13,500 bases of DNA from Actinomycetota bacterium (GCA_016870675.1 VGAU01000024.1:1-13500), one strand, 5' to 3'. Shown: positions 1 through 7,107, counted from the first letter of the stretch. The notes: a model not told the origin generated them from the sequence alone. Program-made: numbers and translations.

Positions 1-1
1 T

Positions 2-484
2 TCTGTTGCTAAGAATATTGCAGATAGACTTGGCGGCATAAGTTATATAATACATTCTCCGGCTATCCTGGACAGTAAAGAGATAAGGGAGATTGTGGAA
101 AATGACAGTAATACCAGGGAAATAATCAAGTTATCTGAAAAAATTGATACTGCTCTGGTAGGTTTAAGTGACATAGGTCCAGATTCTACATTAATCAAAA
201 CAGGCTGTTTCAGCTTAGAGGAATTTAAATATCTGGATAGTTTAGGAGTAGTAGGGGATGTTAATCTTATTTTTATAAATGAATATGGTAATCATGTTCC
301 AAATAGGATAGATGAGAGAATTGTAAGAATTTCACCTAATAGATTAAAAAAAGTTAAAAATGTTATAGGGGTTGCTTTTGGCAGGAGAAAATTAAAGGTT
401 ATTCTTGGCGCTTTAAGGGGCGGCCTGATTAACATTCTGTTTACTGACGAAGAAACAGCAGAAAATATTATTAATTCAGGATAA
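2..484 (+). CDS. SorC-family transcriptional regulator, sugar-binding domain (3' part only)
   Basis: The reading frame is open from base 2 and enters from outside the window, so only about 160 C-terminal residues are visible; the helix-turn-helix is not. The visible part matches the SorC/CggR effector domain: a DIALVG-like stretch (here DTALVGLSDIG), a GDVNLIFINEYG segment followed by an R-I-D-E-R-type loop, and the terminal pattern of VIGVAFGRRK, then ALRGGLINILFTDE, then a helix. In this family the domain binds phosphorylated sugars or related metabolites and controls an adjacent operon. The stop codon is only 30 bases before the E1 alpha start, with no terminator between, so the regulator is probably co-transcribed with the dehydrogenase genes and may control them; that is inference. 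A GTG at 95 is internal to the domain and is not the start. Confidence 0.8.
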   Translation, partial: SVAKNIADRLGGISYIIHSPAILDSKEIREIVENDSNTREIIKLSEKIDTALVGLSDIGPDSTLIKTGCFSLEEFKYLDSLGVVGDVNLIFINEYGNHVPNRIDERIVRISPNRLKKVKNVIGVAFGRRKLKVILGALRGGLINILFTDEETAENIINSG

Positions 485-514
485 ATTTCAGGATAAGTTA
501 ATACGAGGTAAGTT

Positions 515-1543
515 ATGTGTAACGATTCAAAAGCTAAAAAGCCTTATATAAATATTGATGGATATAGAATGGAAGATAAATTTAGCGAGCTGGATGACAG
601 TATAAAAATAGAAATGCTAAGGAAAATGTACGAGATAAGGCATTTTGAGAATGAAACCGAGCAGTTTATTATAAGGGGGATGATTCATGGTACGTGTCAT
701 CTATATATCGGTGAAGAGGCAACTGCTGTTGGGGCAATTTATGCCATAAATGATGATGATTACATCACTTCAACTCATAGAGGTCATGGCCATTGTATTG
801 CGAAAGGCGCAGACCTGAATATAATGATGGCAGAGCTATTGGGCAAAAAGACAGGGTATTGCAAGGGCAAAGGCGGGTCAATGCATATAGCTGATGTAGG
901 TTCAGGAAATCTTGGCGCAAATGGAGTAGTGGGAGGAAGTATTGGTATTGCCACAGGGGCAGCACTTACCTGCAAGATGAAAAAGAATGGGAAAATTGTG
1001 GTATGTTTCTTTGGAGACGGCGCGGCCAATCAGGGAATATTTCATGGTTCCATTAATATGGCTTCCATATGGGATCTTCCCATAATTTACCTCTGTGAGA
1101 ATAATGTCTACGGTATGTCAACATCGGTAAAGGAAGCATTTAATATAGAAAAAATATCGGATAGAAAATGTGCTTACGGCATAGAGGGGCTTACTATTGA
1201 TGGGAATAATCTTGTTGAGGTGTTCAATGCAGTTTCACATTTTACAGGCGAGTGCAGGGCTGGAAGAGGTCCTGTTTTAATTGAAAGTCTGACATACAGG
1301 TGGATGGGTCATTCTAAAAGCGACGCTCAGGTTTATAGAACTAAGGAGGAAATAAAACAGTGGGTGGAAAGGGACCCCATAGAAAGGTATAAGAAAATTT
1401 TAATTGACCAGAAGATATTAACCGAAAAGGAAGACAGGGATTTGGAAAAAGAAGCAATAAGTCAAATAGAAGAAGCTGCAAAATTTGCCAGGGAGAGCCC
1501 TTTTCCGGAACCTTCAGAAGTTGAAGATGATGTTTATGCCTGA
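515..1543 (+). CDS. pdhA: Pyruvate (or acetoin) dehydrogenase E1 component, alpha subunit
   Basis: This is the thiamine-diphosphate-binding alpha subunit of a heterotetrameric E1, which decarboxylates pyruvate (or cleaves acetoin) and passes the acyl group to E2 lipoamide. The TPP/Mg motif is clear: GDGAANQG from residue 167, ending with the NN pair at 196-197 (CENNVYG). Other family landmarks are the HRGHGH region near residues 88-93, the KGGSMH loop, and YRWMGHSKSD in the mobile active-site loop near residue 265. The length of 342 residues fits the two-subunit E1 alpha family rather than the long homodimeric AceE type. The ATG at 515 has a GAGG ribosome site about 6 bases upstream. E1 beta and E2 follow on the same strand. 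Sequence alone does not separate pyruvate from acetoin as substrate; pyruvate is favoured slightly because lipB is adjacent. Confidence 0.93.
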   Translation: MCNDSKAKKPYINIDGYRMEDKFSELDDSIKIEMLRKMYEIRHFENETEQFIIRGMIHGTCHLYIGEEATAVGAIYAINDDDYITSTHRGHGHCIAKGADLNIMMAELLGKKTGYCKGKGGSMHIADVGSGNLGANGVVGGSIGIATGAALTCKMKKNGKIVVCFFGDGAANQGIFHGSINMASIWDLPIIYLCENNVYGMSTSVKEAFNIEKISDRKCAYGIEGLTIDGNNLVEVFNAVSHFTGECRAGRGPVLIESLTYRWMGHSKSDAQVYRTKEEIKQWVERDPIERYKKILIDQKILTEKEDRDLEKEAISQIEEAAKFARESPFPEPSEVEDDVYA

Positions 1544-1588
1544 AAATGTCATTACTAATTTATAATTTGTGGAGATATTTTTACTGCG

Positions 1589-2581
1589 ATGAGAGAACTA
1601 ACATATCTTGAAGCAATAAGAGAAGCGATGCAGCAGAAGATGAGGGAAGACAGTAATGTATACCTCATAGGAGAAGACATAGCAGAATATGGGGGAGCAT
1701 TTGGTGTGACCGTGGGAATGCTGGAGGAGTTTGGAAAAGAGAGGATAATAAACACTCCGATTTCTGAAGAAGCCATAATAGGAGTTGCAACCGGAAGCGC
1801 AGTTACCGGGATGAGACCAATAGCCGAGATAATGTTTTCGGATTTTATAACCATAGCTATGGATCAAATTGCAAACCAGGCTGCTAAAATAAGGTATATG
1901 TTTGGAGGGAAAGCTAAAGTGCCTCTTGTAATCAGAACTGCAGGGGGCGGCGGAACCGGAGCTGCTGCTCAGCATTCACAGAGCCTCGAAGCACTTGTTG
2001 CCCACATCCCGGGCTTGAAGGTTGTTATGCCCTCCTGTCCATATGATGCAAAAGGGCTTCTTGTCTCATCAATAAATGATGATAATCCAGTAATTTTTAT
2101 AGAGCACAAGTTGCTTTATAATAATAAAAAATGTATTCAAAATGTTCCTCGCCAGATGTACGAAATTCCACTGGGGAAAGGTGACGTCAAAAGAGAGGGC
2201 AGCGATATAAGTGTAGCTGCTACTTCTTATATGGTCCAAAAATCACTGGAAGCAGCCGAAAAACTTTCACAGGAGAAGGGTATTGAATGTGAGGTAATAG
2301 ATATAAGAACACTCAGACCTCTTGATATTGATATTATACTAGATTCAATCAAAAAGACAGGCAGGCTCCTGTGTGTGGAGGAGGCGCCAATTTTTGGAGG
2401 TTTTATGGGTGAAGTTTCTGCGCAGGTATCTGAGAAAGGATTTAACTGGCTGGATGCTCCTGTCGTAAGAGTTGCCGGGAGAAATTGTCCGGTTCCATAT
2501 AGTTTGGTACTCGAACAGGAAATGATTCCCGGTGCCAGCAGGATTGAAAAAGGGATTTTAAATCTCTTAAATAAAACTTAG
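1589..2581 (+). CDS. pdhB: Pyruvate (or acetoin) dehydrogenase E1 component, beta subunit
   Basis: The protein pairs with the preceding alpha subunit to form E1. It starts with the typical MRELTYLEAIREAM and NVYLIGEDIAEYGG segments; the Glu of GEDIA corresponds to the conserved Glu that activates the TPP aminopyrimidine. A central pyrimidine-binding domain (PISEEAIIG, then a conserved stretch ending in DQIANQAAK) is followed by a glycine-rich TAGGGGTGAAAQHSQ loop. The C-terminal transketolase domain carries VIDIRTLRPLD and LLCVEEAP. At 330 residues it has full family length. The gap after the alpha gene is 45 bases, with a GGAGA ribosome site near 1571. The spacing to the ATG is rather long, about 13 bases, but no other in-frame start preserves the conserved N-terminus. 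Confidence 0.93.
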   Translation: MRELTYLEAIREAMQQKMREDSNVYLIGEDIAEYGGAFGVTVGMLEEFGKERIINTPISEEAIIGVATGSAVTGMRPIAEIMFSDFITIAMDQIANQAAKIRYMFGGKAKVPLVIRTAGGGGTGAAAQHSQSLEALVAHIPGLKVVMPSCPYDAKGLLVSSINDDNPVIFIEHKLLYNNKKCIQNVPRQMYEIPLGKGDVKREGSDISVAATSYMVQKSLEAAEKLSQEKGIECEVIDIRTLRPLDIDIILDSIKKTGRLLCVEEAPIFGGFMGEVSAQVSEKGFNWLDAPVVRVAGRNCPVPYSLVLEQEMIPGASRIEKGILNLLNKT

Positions 2582-2733
2582 TATTTTATTGGATTTCTGT
2601 ATGTTATTATAAACGGTAAATAATGTGAGCGGATTTTTATCGATTAGTAAGTAATATTAAATGTAATCATAATAAAAACATATAAATTTTATAACTGATA
2701 GGTCAAATTTTTATTATATTGGAGGGTTAAGTG
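2582..2733 (+). other. Intergenic gap between E1 beta and E2, AT-rich
   Basis: This 150-base stretch is unusually long for the inside of this operon. It is AT-rich and holds no ORF and no convincing hairpin terminator. It may carry a second promoter for the E2 gene, but no clear -35/-10 pair was found. The only strong signal is the GGAGGG ribosome site at 2721-2726. Confidence 0.4.
2721..2726 (+). promoter_or_regulatory. Ribosome binding site of the E2 gene
   Basis: GGAGGG lies 7 bases before the ATG at 2734 and 4 bases before the in-frame GTG at 2731. The spacing favours the ATG. Confidence 0.7.
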
Positions 2734-3963
2734 ATGCATGAAGTTATTATGCCTAAATTAGGGCTTACCATGGAGTCTGGCAAAATTGAAAAATGGCATA
2801 AAAAAGAAGGAGATAAAGTAGAAATTGGAGAAGTACTTTTTGAAGTTATGACTGATAAGGTAACTCTTGAGGTGGAGTCATATAATTCAGGTATTTTAAG
2901 AAAAATATTAAGAACTGAAGGAGAAGAAGTCCCTGTAACTGAAGTGATAGCATATATTGGTGAAAGAGATGAAGAAATTCCTCAAGCTGAATCGGAATTG
3001 GCAGCTGAAGATAAAAAAAAAGTAGAAGTAAAAAAAGCTGAAGAAGCAGCTGAAAAAGTTAAAGAGGTTCCCGGGATTTCCGGTGAAGGAGTTAAAATAT
3101 CACCTCTGGCAAGAAAAACTGCAAAAGAGATAGGTATAGATTACAAGTCAGAAAGAATTGCAGGCTCAGGCCCCGGGGGAAGAATAGTAAAAGAAGACAT
3201 AATAGCTTATTCTAAAAAGAAAGGAAAAGCGCTGGGAGAAGAAGCAGCACCCGTAACAACAAAAGGTATTACCGTAAAATCATCAAGCCCGCTTGAGGGT
3301 ATAAGGAAAGTAATAGCCGAGCGTATGAGTTATTCCAAGTCAAATATTCCACACATAGTTTTAAATGCAAAGGCTGATGCCACTCAGCTTATAGACTTAA
3401 GGGAAAAATTCAAAGAAAAGATACTCGAAAAATACGGGATTAAAATAACTTATACTGATTTTATATTAAAATCAACGGCAGTCGCACTAAGGGAGAATTT
3501 AGAAGTAAATTCAACTTTTTCTGATGGAAACTATATAATATATGATGATGTGAATATAGGTGTGGCGGTTTCATTGGAAGGAGGACTTATAGTTCCCATT
3601 ATCTTTGACTGTGACAAGCTGGGAATTCTTAATATTGCAAAAAAAAGAATTGAACTTGTTGGTAAAGCAAGAGATGGGAGGCTCAGCCTGGAGGAGATCT
3701 CAAACGGTACATTTACAGTAACCAATTTAGGAATGTATGGTATAAGGTCTTTTTCACCCATAATAAATCCTCCCCAGGCAGCTATACTTGCTGTTGGAGA
3801 AATATATACTGAGCCTGCAGTAGTAAATGGGAAGATTAAGCCAGAATCCTTTATAGATCTTTCTGTTTCATGTGATCACAGGATAATTGATGGAATGATA
3901 GGAGCCAAATTTCTGCGGAGAATAGTGGAACTAATAGAGAATCCGGCAGAATTGGTTAATTAA
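2734..3963 (+). CDS. pdhC: Dihydrolipoamide acyltransferase (E2) of the 2-oxoacid dehydrogenase complex
   Basis: The core enzyme of the complex takes the acyl group from E1 on a swinging lipoyl arm and transfers it to CoA. Domains in order: one lipoyl domain (about 1-77) with the lipoylated lysine at K42 in MTDKVTLE; a charged Lys/Glu/Ala linker (about 85-115); an E3/E1-binding domain (about 121-160, ISPLARKTAKEIGID with GSGPGGRI); a second linker; and the catalytic domain from about 185 to the end. The active site is complete, with CDHRIIDG at 380-387 (H382 and D386). The ATG at 2734 was chosen because it lies 7 bases after GGAGGG; a GTG directly before it at 2731 would add one residue. One lipoyl domain and 409 residues are ordinary for bacterial E2. 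Its E3 partner is missing here apart from a relic at about 5182. Confidence 0.93.
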   Translation: MHEVIMPKLGLTMESGKIEKWHKKEGDKVEIGEVLFEVMTDKVTLEVESYNSGILRKILRTEGEEVPVTEVIAYIGERDEEIPQAESELAAEDKKKVEVKKAEEAAEKVKEVPGISGEGVKISPLARKTAKEIGIDYKSERIAGSGPGGRIVKEDIIAYSKKKGKALGEEAAPVTTKGITVKSSSPLEGIRKVIAERMSYSKSNIPHIVLNAKADATQLIDLREKFKEKILEKYGIKITYTDFILKSTAVALRENLEVNSTFSDGNYIIYDDVNIGVAVSLEGGLIVPIIFDCDKLGILNIAKKRIELVGKARDGRLSLEEISNGTFTVTNLGMYGIRSFSPIINPPQAAILAVGEIYTEPAVVNGKIKPESFIDLSVSCDHRIIDGMIGAKFLRRIVELIENPAELVN

Positions 3964-3995
3964 ATTTGTAAATTTTAGTGGAGTAATTTTTAGAA

Positions 3996-4340
3996 ATGAA
4001 AGACAAAGAAGCAAAAATAGTACTGTTTTGTGTCAATTGTAATAAAGAATCACCACATACAGTGCATTATATAGAAAATTACCTGCGGAGCGTAGCCTGT
4101 GATAGCTGCGGCAAGAGAATAGAAATTGATAGACGCCACTTGAGAACTGTTTTTGCCGAGGATTTTATAAATAGAATTTTAACCAAGCCGCATAGAATGA
4201 CCGAAGATATGAAAAAAGCAGTGGCAACACTGATGCCCTTTCTTCCCAGGAGACTATTTAGAGAACCTCTAAAAGTGATAAAAGAAGTATATGCTGTGTT
4301 GAAAAAAGATAATGGTAATAACAACATTAAAAAAAGGTAG
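3996..4340 (+). CDS. Small two-CxxC zinc-ribbon protein, function unknown
   Basis: The 114-residue protein begins with a probable zinc ribbon, with cysteine pairs C12-x2-C15 and C35-x2-C38. A helical C-terminal part follows, including an RILTKPHRMTEDM segment and a basic tail. I recall similar short proteins with a CxxC-CxxC head and an ILTKPHR-like segment in Firmicutes, but I cannot name a function. It starts 33 bases after the E2 stop, with GGAG at 3980 about 12 bases before the ATG, the same long spacing as in E1 beta. It is therefore probably the last gene of the dehydrogenase operon. A role in regulating or maturing the complex is possible but unsupported. It ends 18 bases before the convergent lipB gene. 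Confidence 0.75.
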   Translation: MKDKEAKIVLFCVNCNKESPHTVHYIENYLRSVACDSCGKRIEIDRRHLRTVFAEDFINRILTKPHRMTEDMKKAVATLMPFLPRRLFREPLKVIKEVYAVLKKDNGNNNIKKR

Positions 4341-4358
4341 TCAGCATTTTTAGAACAA

Positions 4359-5084
4359 TTATATAATTCTCAACACAGGGATTTTAAAAATATTACCAAA
4401 GCTATCCAGCAGTTGTTCTTTGACATCATAGATAGGAATGGTTTTCTTTAAAATTTCTTTTATTGAGGTCTGGGGATAATCTTTTAAGCCGCAGGCTATT
4501 ATGTTGTCAAAATATTTTAAATCGTTGTTCACATTTATTGAAAACCCGTGAAATGTAGTCCATTTTTTAATTTTCAGGCCAATTGACGCTATTTTAAAAT
4601 TGTTAACAAATATTCCCCTATGCCTATCTATTCTTGTACCCTGAATATTATAACTGGCAAGCATATCTATTATAACCTCCTCAAGATTATAGACAAAAAA
4701 AGGTAAATCTTTTTTTATTAGAGCCAGATTAAAAATTATATAACAGACAATCTGGCCCGGGGTATGTAGGGTTATATCACCACCGCGGGTAGATTGTACC
4801 AGTTCTATACCTTGCTGCTGGAGCTCTTCCCTGCTTACCAGTAAGTTACTGGTATTCCTATTGCTTCCTATTGTTATAACCGGATAATGTTCAAGCAGCA
4901 GTATTAAACCAGGGTTATCTTTTAATTTTATCAGTTCAAAAAGTTTTGTTTGTAGATTGTAAGCCTCATTATAAGAAATGAGACCCAGATCAAAACTTAG
5001 AATATTTTTATATGTATTATGGTTCTTAAGGCTATTTATTATTTTATTAATTCCGGCTGAAGTTTTTTGTTTTGAGGTTTCCAT
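4359..5084 (-). CDS. lipB: Octanoyl-[acyl carrier protein]:protein octanoyltransferase
   Basis: LipB moves octanoate from acyl-ACP to the lipoyl-domain lysine of proteins such as the neighbouring E2; LipA then adds sulfur. The family blocks are present: STRGGDITLHTPGQIVCY (about 98-115), KIASIGLKIKKWTTFHGFSINV (about 164-185) and IIACGLKDYPQTS (about 195-207). The catalytic pair is K164 and C198, separated by 34 residues, the same spacing as K142/C176 of the M. tuberculosis enzyme. Two usual positions differ: HGPGQ is HTPGQ, and PCG before the catalytic cysteine is ACG. The N-terminus carries about 27 extra, polar residues before the conserved FDLG segment, with no later start codon before the core. 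No Shine-Dalgarno precedes the ATG. A -10-like box ends 8 bases upstream, so the mRNA may be leaderless. No lipA lies in the window. Confidence 0.9.
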   Translation of the reverse strand: METSKQKTSAGINKIINSLKNHNTYKNILSFDLGLISYNEAYNLQTKLFELIKLKDNPGLILLLEHYPVITIGSNRNTSNLLVSREELQQQGIELVQSTRGGDITLHTPGQIVCYIIFNLALIKKDLPFFVYNLEEVIIDMLASYNIQGTRIDRHRGIFVNNFKIASIGLKIKKWTTFHGFSINVNNDLKYFDNIIACGLKDYPQTSIKEILKKTIPIYDVKEQLLDSFGNIFKIPVLRII

Positions 5085-5092
5085 AATTTTGT

Positions 5093-5100
5093 ATAATATA
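5093..5100 (-). promoter_or_regulatory. Possible -10 box directly upstream of lipB
   Basis: On the - strand the overlapping hexamers TATATT and TATTAT lie 8-10 bases before the lipB ATG. Transcription would then begin within one or two bases of the start codon. The -35 region is poor (TGGTAA at best), so the call is tentative. Confidence 0.35.
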
Positions 5101-5181
5101 ATTGATTAATTTATTTTACCATATTAATGATCATAATTATTTCTGTTTATAGGTGACCGGAAGAAAGGAGTTTTTTATAAT

Positions 5182-5292
5182 ATGGGTATTAAAAAAGTAG
5201 ACCTTGCATTAACTGTTCATTCACACCCTACGCTTTAGGAGGCAGTTATGGAAGCTGCAGAAGATTGCTTTGGGATTGCAACCCATAAATAA
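5182..5292 (+). pseudogene. lpd: Relic of dihydrolipoamide dehydrogenase (E3) C-terminus
   Basis: Translation in the frame of 5182 gives VDLALTVHSHPTL, then a TAG at 5236-5238, then EAVMEAAEDCFGIATHK and a TAA at 5290. This is the C-terminal signature of E3, whose family consensus reads roughly DLALTIHAHPTLSEAVMEAA and contains the catalytic His-Glu neighbourhood (HxHPT...E). The TAG stands exactly where E3 usually has Ser, and TCG to TAG is one substitution. Upstream of about 5180 no clear E3 sequence remains; a GGAG and ATG at 5167-5184 look fortuitous. The relic lies on the same strand as the E1/E2 genes, beyond the oppositely oriented lipB. This position suggests the cluster once ended with its own E3. 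About 430 N-terminal residues of a normal E3 are missing, so it cannot be active. Confidence 0.85.
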
Positions 5293-5352
5293 GTAGGTTG
5301 AAAAGTACGAATGTTAATAAGTAAAATATGTTGTCAGTTAATTTAAAATACT

Positions 5353-5380
5353 TTGACATAATATTAAGTTGTGTTAAAAT
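5353..5380 (+). promoter_or_regulatory. Sigma-70-type promoter
   Basis: A perfect -35 TTGACA (5353-5358) is followed after 16 bases by -10 TAAAAT (5375-5380). It points at the orphan gene starting at 5441, giving a leader of about 55 bases. Confidence 0.7.
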
Positions 5381-5440
5381 TAGTTTCCTAAATCTGAAAT
5401 ATAATTATTTTATTATAAAATATTAAAAATTTAAGATTCT

Positions 5441-5809
5441 ATGAATACCGGCAGCTCAGTAGTTCTAACCAAAAGAGTAATAATAACTTCATCAAATCCT
5501 ATAACCAAAGAAGATTTTGTTAAGAAAATAGGAGAAATTGCCAAAAATATTGTTGATTTTCTTAAAAAAAATGGCTGCACGAAATTAGGTCATATGAAGT
5601 TTATTTCAACCACTGATGGAGAGGATTATCTGCAGTTAAGTATTTTAGATATAGCCCAAAAGCCGAAAATTAACGGTATCTTAAGAAAAACTTTTGAGAA
5701 GATCAAACTCACTTTTAATATAATTGAATTTGGAGTGGGTAAGGAAGAAATTGATAGCAAGATAAATGAAGAGATAAAGAATATACAGGTATATTTTAAT
5801 AATAAATAA
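5441..5809 (+). CDS. Hypothetical protein, 122 residues
   Basis: I do not recognise this protein. It is soluble, lysine-rich and without a signal peptide or membrane segment. The predicted pattern is an N-terminal strand (VVLTKRVIITS), a helix (KEDFVKKIGEIAKNIVDFLKKNG), two or three strands (GHMKFISTT, DYLQLSILDI), an amphipathic stretch (NGILRKTFEKIKLTFNIIEFGVG), and a charged C-terminal helix. The only cysteine is in KNGCTKLGHMK. A consensus promoter lies 61 bases upstream, which supports a real gene. However, no Shine-Dalgarno precedes the ATG, and only AT-rich sequence is found there. It stands alone, convergent with the peptidase gene, 124 bases from its end. The alpha-beta pattern could suit a small ligand- or RNA-binding fold, but no function should be assigned. 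Confidence 0.6.
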   Translation: MNTGSSVVLTKRVIITSSNPITKEDFVKKIGEIAKNIVDFLKKNGCTKLGHMKFISTTDGEDYLQLSILDIAQKPKINGILRKTFEKIKLTFNIIEFGVGKEEIDSKINEEIKNIQVYFNNK

Positions 5810-5933
5810 TTTTTTTACCAATAACCAATAATATTCAACCTTAATTCCTTCAGATTCATCAAAATTTAAAATATCCAGTCTAATAGATAATTGAGATTGT
5901 ATTGATTCTACTTTAATTTTTATGGCTAATTTT

Positions 5934-6581
5934 CTATTTATGGGTATTGTTACCATAATCAAGCTTAAAATCAGATGGGAGATATTTCAAATAAAGGAAT
6001 TTTGAGATGCTGCTATAGTTTATTTTTAATAAATCTTCCGGATCAAGGTATTTTTTATCATATATTACACCAAAATGGAGATGACACTGGGAATTTGAAG
6101 GGTCATCATCTGCGCCAATAGCAGCAATAATTTCTCCCTGTTTAACATAGGTGCCGGTGGATACATAGATTTGCATTAAATTAAGATAGGTAGTCCTAAT
6201 TTTTTGATTATGCTTTATTACCAGTGTCCTCCCTCCTGTAGGTGAAAAGCCAATATAGCTTACTATACCATTTCCGGCTGCAGCTACCTTCTGTCCATAT
6301 TTTCCTTTTATATCAATTCCTGTATGTTTTAAAAACCTCTGCTTATCTGTATCCAGGTAGCTTTGCCTGAATCCTGTTATAATCTCACCCTCTATGGGTA
6401 TTATAAACGGAGATTTGCAGTCTGGGTAAACCATTGATGGGAAGCTTATTAGTACGCACAGAAACAACAACAGTAATAAAATAGATTTGAACACAACATT
6501 AATTTTACTAGTGATTTTACTAGTGTTATTTTGAACATTATTAAATTTATAATTGTTGGATCCTGTACTTGCTTGAGTCAT
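5934..6581 (-). CDS. Membrane-anchored M23-family metallopeptidase (LytM/peptidoglycan endopeptidase type)
   Basis: M23 enzymes are zinc peptidases that cleave peptidoglycan cross-links. A cytoplasmic N-terminal tail rich in Asn/Ser/Thr (1-30) is followed by a hydrophobic segment (about 32-49, SILLLLLFLCVLIS) that is an uncleaved anchor or signal peptide. The peptidase domain runs from about 60 to 185. The zinc and catalytic motifs are HTGIDI (H86 and D90) and HLHFG (H167 and H169). A usual YxHL element is Y-L-N-L here (132-135), so the histidine is replaced by asparagine, a change I also recall from other M23 proteins. At 215 residues it is a minimal peptidase without LysM or coiled coil. 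The ATG lacks a Shine-Dalgarno. It is monocistronic and convergent with the orphan gene before it. Confidence 0.85.
   Translation of the reverse strand: MTQASTGSNNYKFNNVQNNTSKITSKINVVFKSILLLLLFLCVLISFPSMVYPDCKSPFIIPIEGEIITGFRQSYLDTDKQRFLKHTGIDIKGKYGQKVAAAGNGIVSYIGFSPTGGRTLVIKHNQKIRTTYLNLMQIYVSTGTYVKQGEIIAAIGADDDPSNSQCHLHFGVIYDKKYLDPEDLLKINYSSISKFLYLKYLPSDFKLDYGNNTHK
6502..6525. repeat. Perfect 12-bp tandem duplication inside the M23 gene
   Basis: ATTTTACTAGTG occurs twice back to back and encodes a duplicated Thr-Ser-Lys-Ile in the N-terminal tail of the peptidase, just before the hydrophobic segment. It looks like a recent slippage duplication that keeps the frame. Confidence 0.8.
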
Positions 6582-6780
6582 AAAATGGTTTTCTATTAAA
6601 TTATTTCATGATATTAGATTGTAATTATATACCAATGATATTTTTATGTAAATACACAATATAATAAAAGCACAATTATTTTAATAAAATTTCAACAAAA
6701 TTTTTACTGCATAGGTATAAATTTTATGGTAATCTCTCTATACATATAATTTTATAAAAATTTTAAGGAGATGTAAGGAA
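6582..6780. other. Divergent intergenic region, AT-rich, with a -10-like box
   Basis: The stretch separates the M23 gene (- strand) from the small ORF (+ strand). TATAAT at 6745-6750 could be the -10 of the small ORF, giving a leader of about 25 bases, but the -35 at the right distance is poor (TTTTAT). Nothing else was recognised. Confidence 0.4.
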
Positions 6781-6918
6781 GTGATTAATATGAATAAGAG
6801 GATAAAAGAAATACTTTCCCGGTATAAGAGTAAAAATCTTGGAACTATTAAAAATTTATATAATATACTTATGCATGGAAAATTAGGCGGAACTGGAGGC
6901 CCTGGATTTTCTCAATGA
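6781..6918 (+). CDS. Small ORF, 42-45 residues, basic helix plus Gly-rich tail
   Basis: I do not recognise this product. Two in-frame starts exist: GTG at 6781 (45 residues), 10 bases after AAGGAG, and ATG at 6790 (42 residues), 10 bases after a second AAGGA. Each start thus has its own well-placed ribosome site, in a region where several longer genes have none. The peptide begins MNKRIKEILSRYKSKNLG, a basic, probably amphipathic helix. It continues with a short hydrophobic stretch (TIKNLYNILMHG) and ends in KLGGTGGPGFSQ. There is no cysteine, signal peptide or membrane segment. The shape (charged helix and small-residue tail) resembles a leader-plus-core peptide precursor or a small regulatory protein, but no modifying enzyme or transporter is next to it. 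Its reality rests on the ribosome sites and residue composition. Confidence 0.5.
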   Translation: MINMNKRIKEILSRYKSKNLGTIKNLYNILMHGKLGGTGGPGFSQ

Positions 6919-7037
6919 AATACTAAAAATTTATATGGGATGTTAGAATAAATAAAAATGTTTTTAAAATTTGTAGAAATAATATAGCTAAAGTGTATTA
7001 AAATTTATGCAAAAAGTATATAATAGATATTAGTTAT

Positions 7038-7062
7038 AAGAAATTAGATTAATTAATTTCTT
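7038..7062. repeat. AT-rich inverted repeat, possible weak hairpin
   Basis: AAGAAATTA (7038-7046) pairs perfectly with TAATTTCTT (7054-7062) across a 7-base loop. It lies between the small ORF and the HU promoter. The stem has only two GC pairs and no long T run after it, so a terminator role is doubtful; a protein-binding site is equally possible. Confidence 0.4.
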
Positions 7063-7107
7063 GTTATTTTAGCAAAACTTATTATAAAAAGAATATAAAA
7101 TATTGTA

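Noticed and set aside
95..97. GTG at 95 as the start of the regulator
   Set aside because: The frame is open to the window edge and the upstream codons encode conserved sugar-binding-domain sequence.
5182..5238. 18-codon peptide gene after GGAG at 5167
   Set aside because: Its codons align with the E3 C-terminus and homology continues past the stop, so it is a gene remnant and not a leader peptide.
5681..5962. Minus-strand ORF of 93 codons between the orphan gene and the M23 gene
   Set aside because: It overlaps both neighbours, starts with TTG without a ribosome site, and its second half is low-complexity Ile/Leu/Tyr antisense to the orphan gene. The first 50 codons look somewhat protein-like, but not enough to call.
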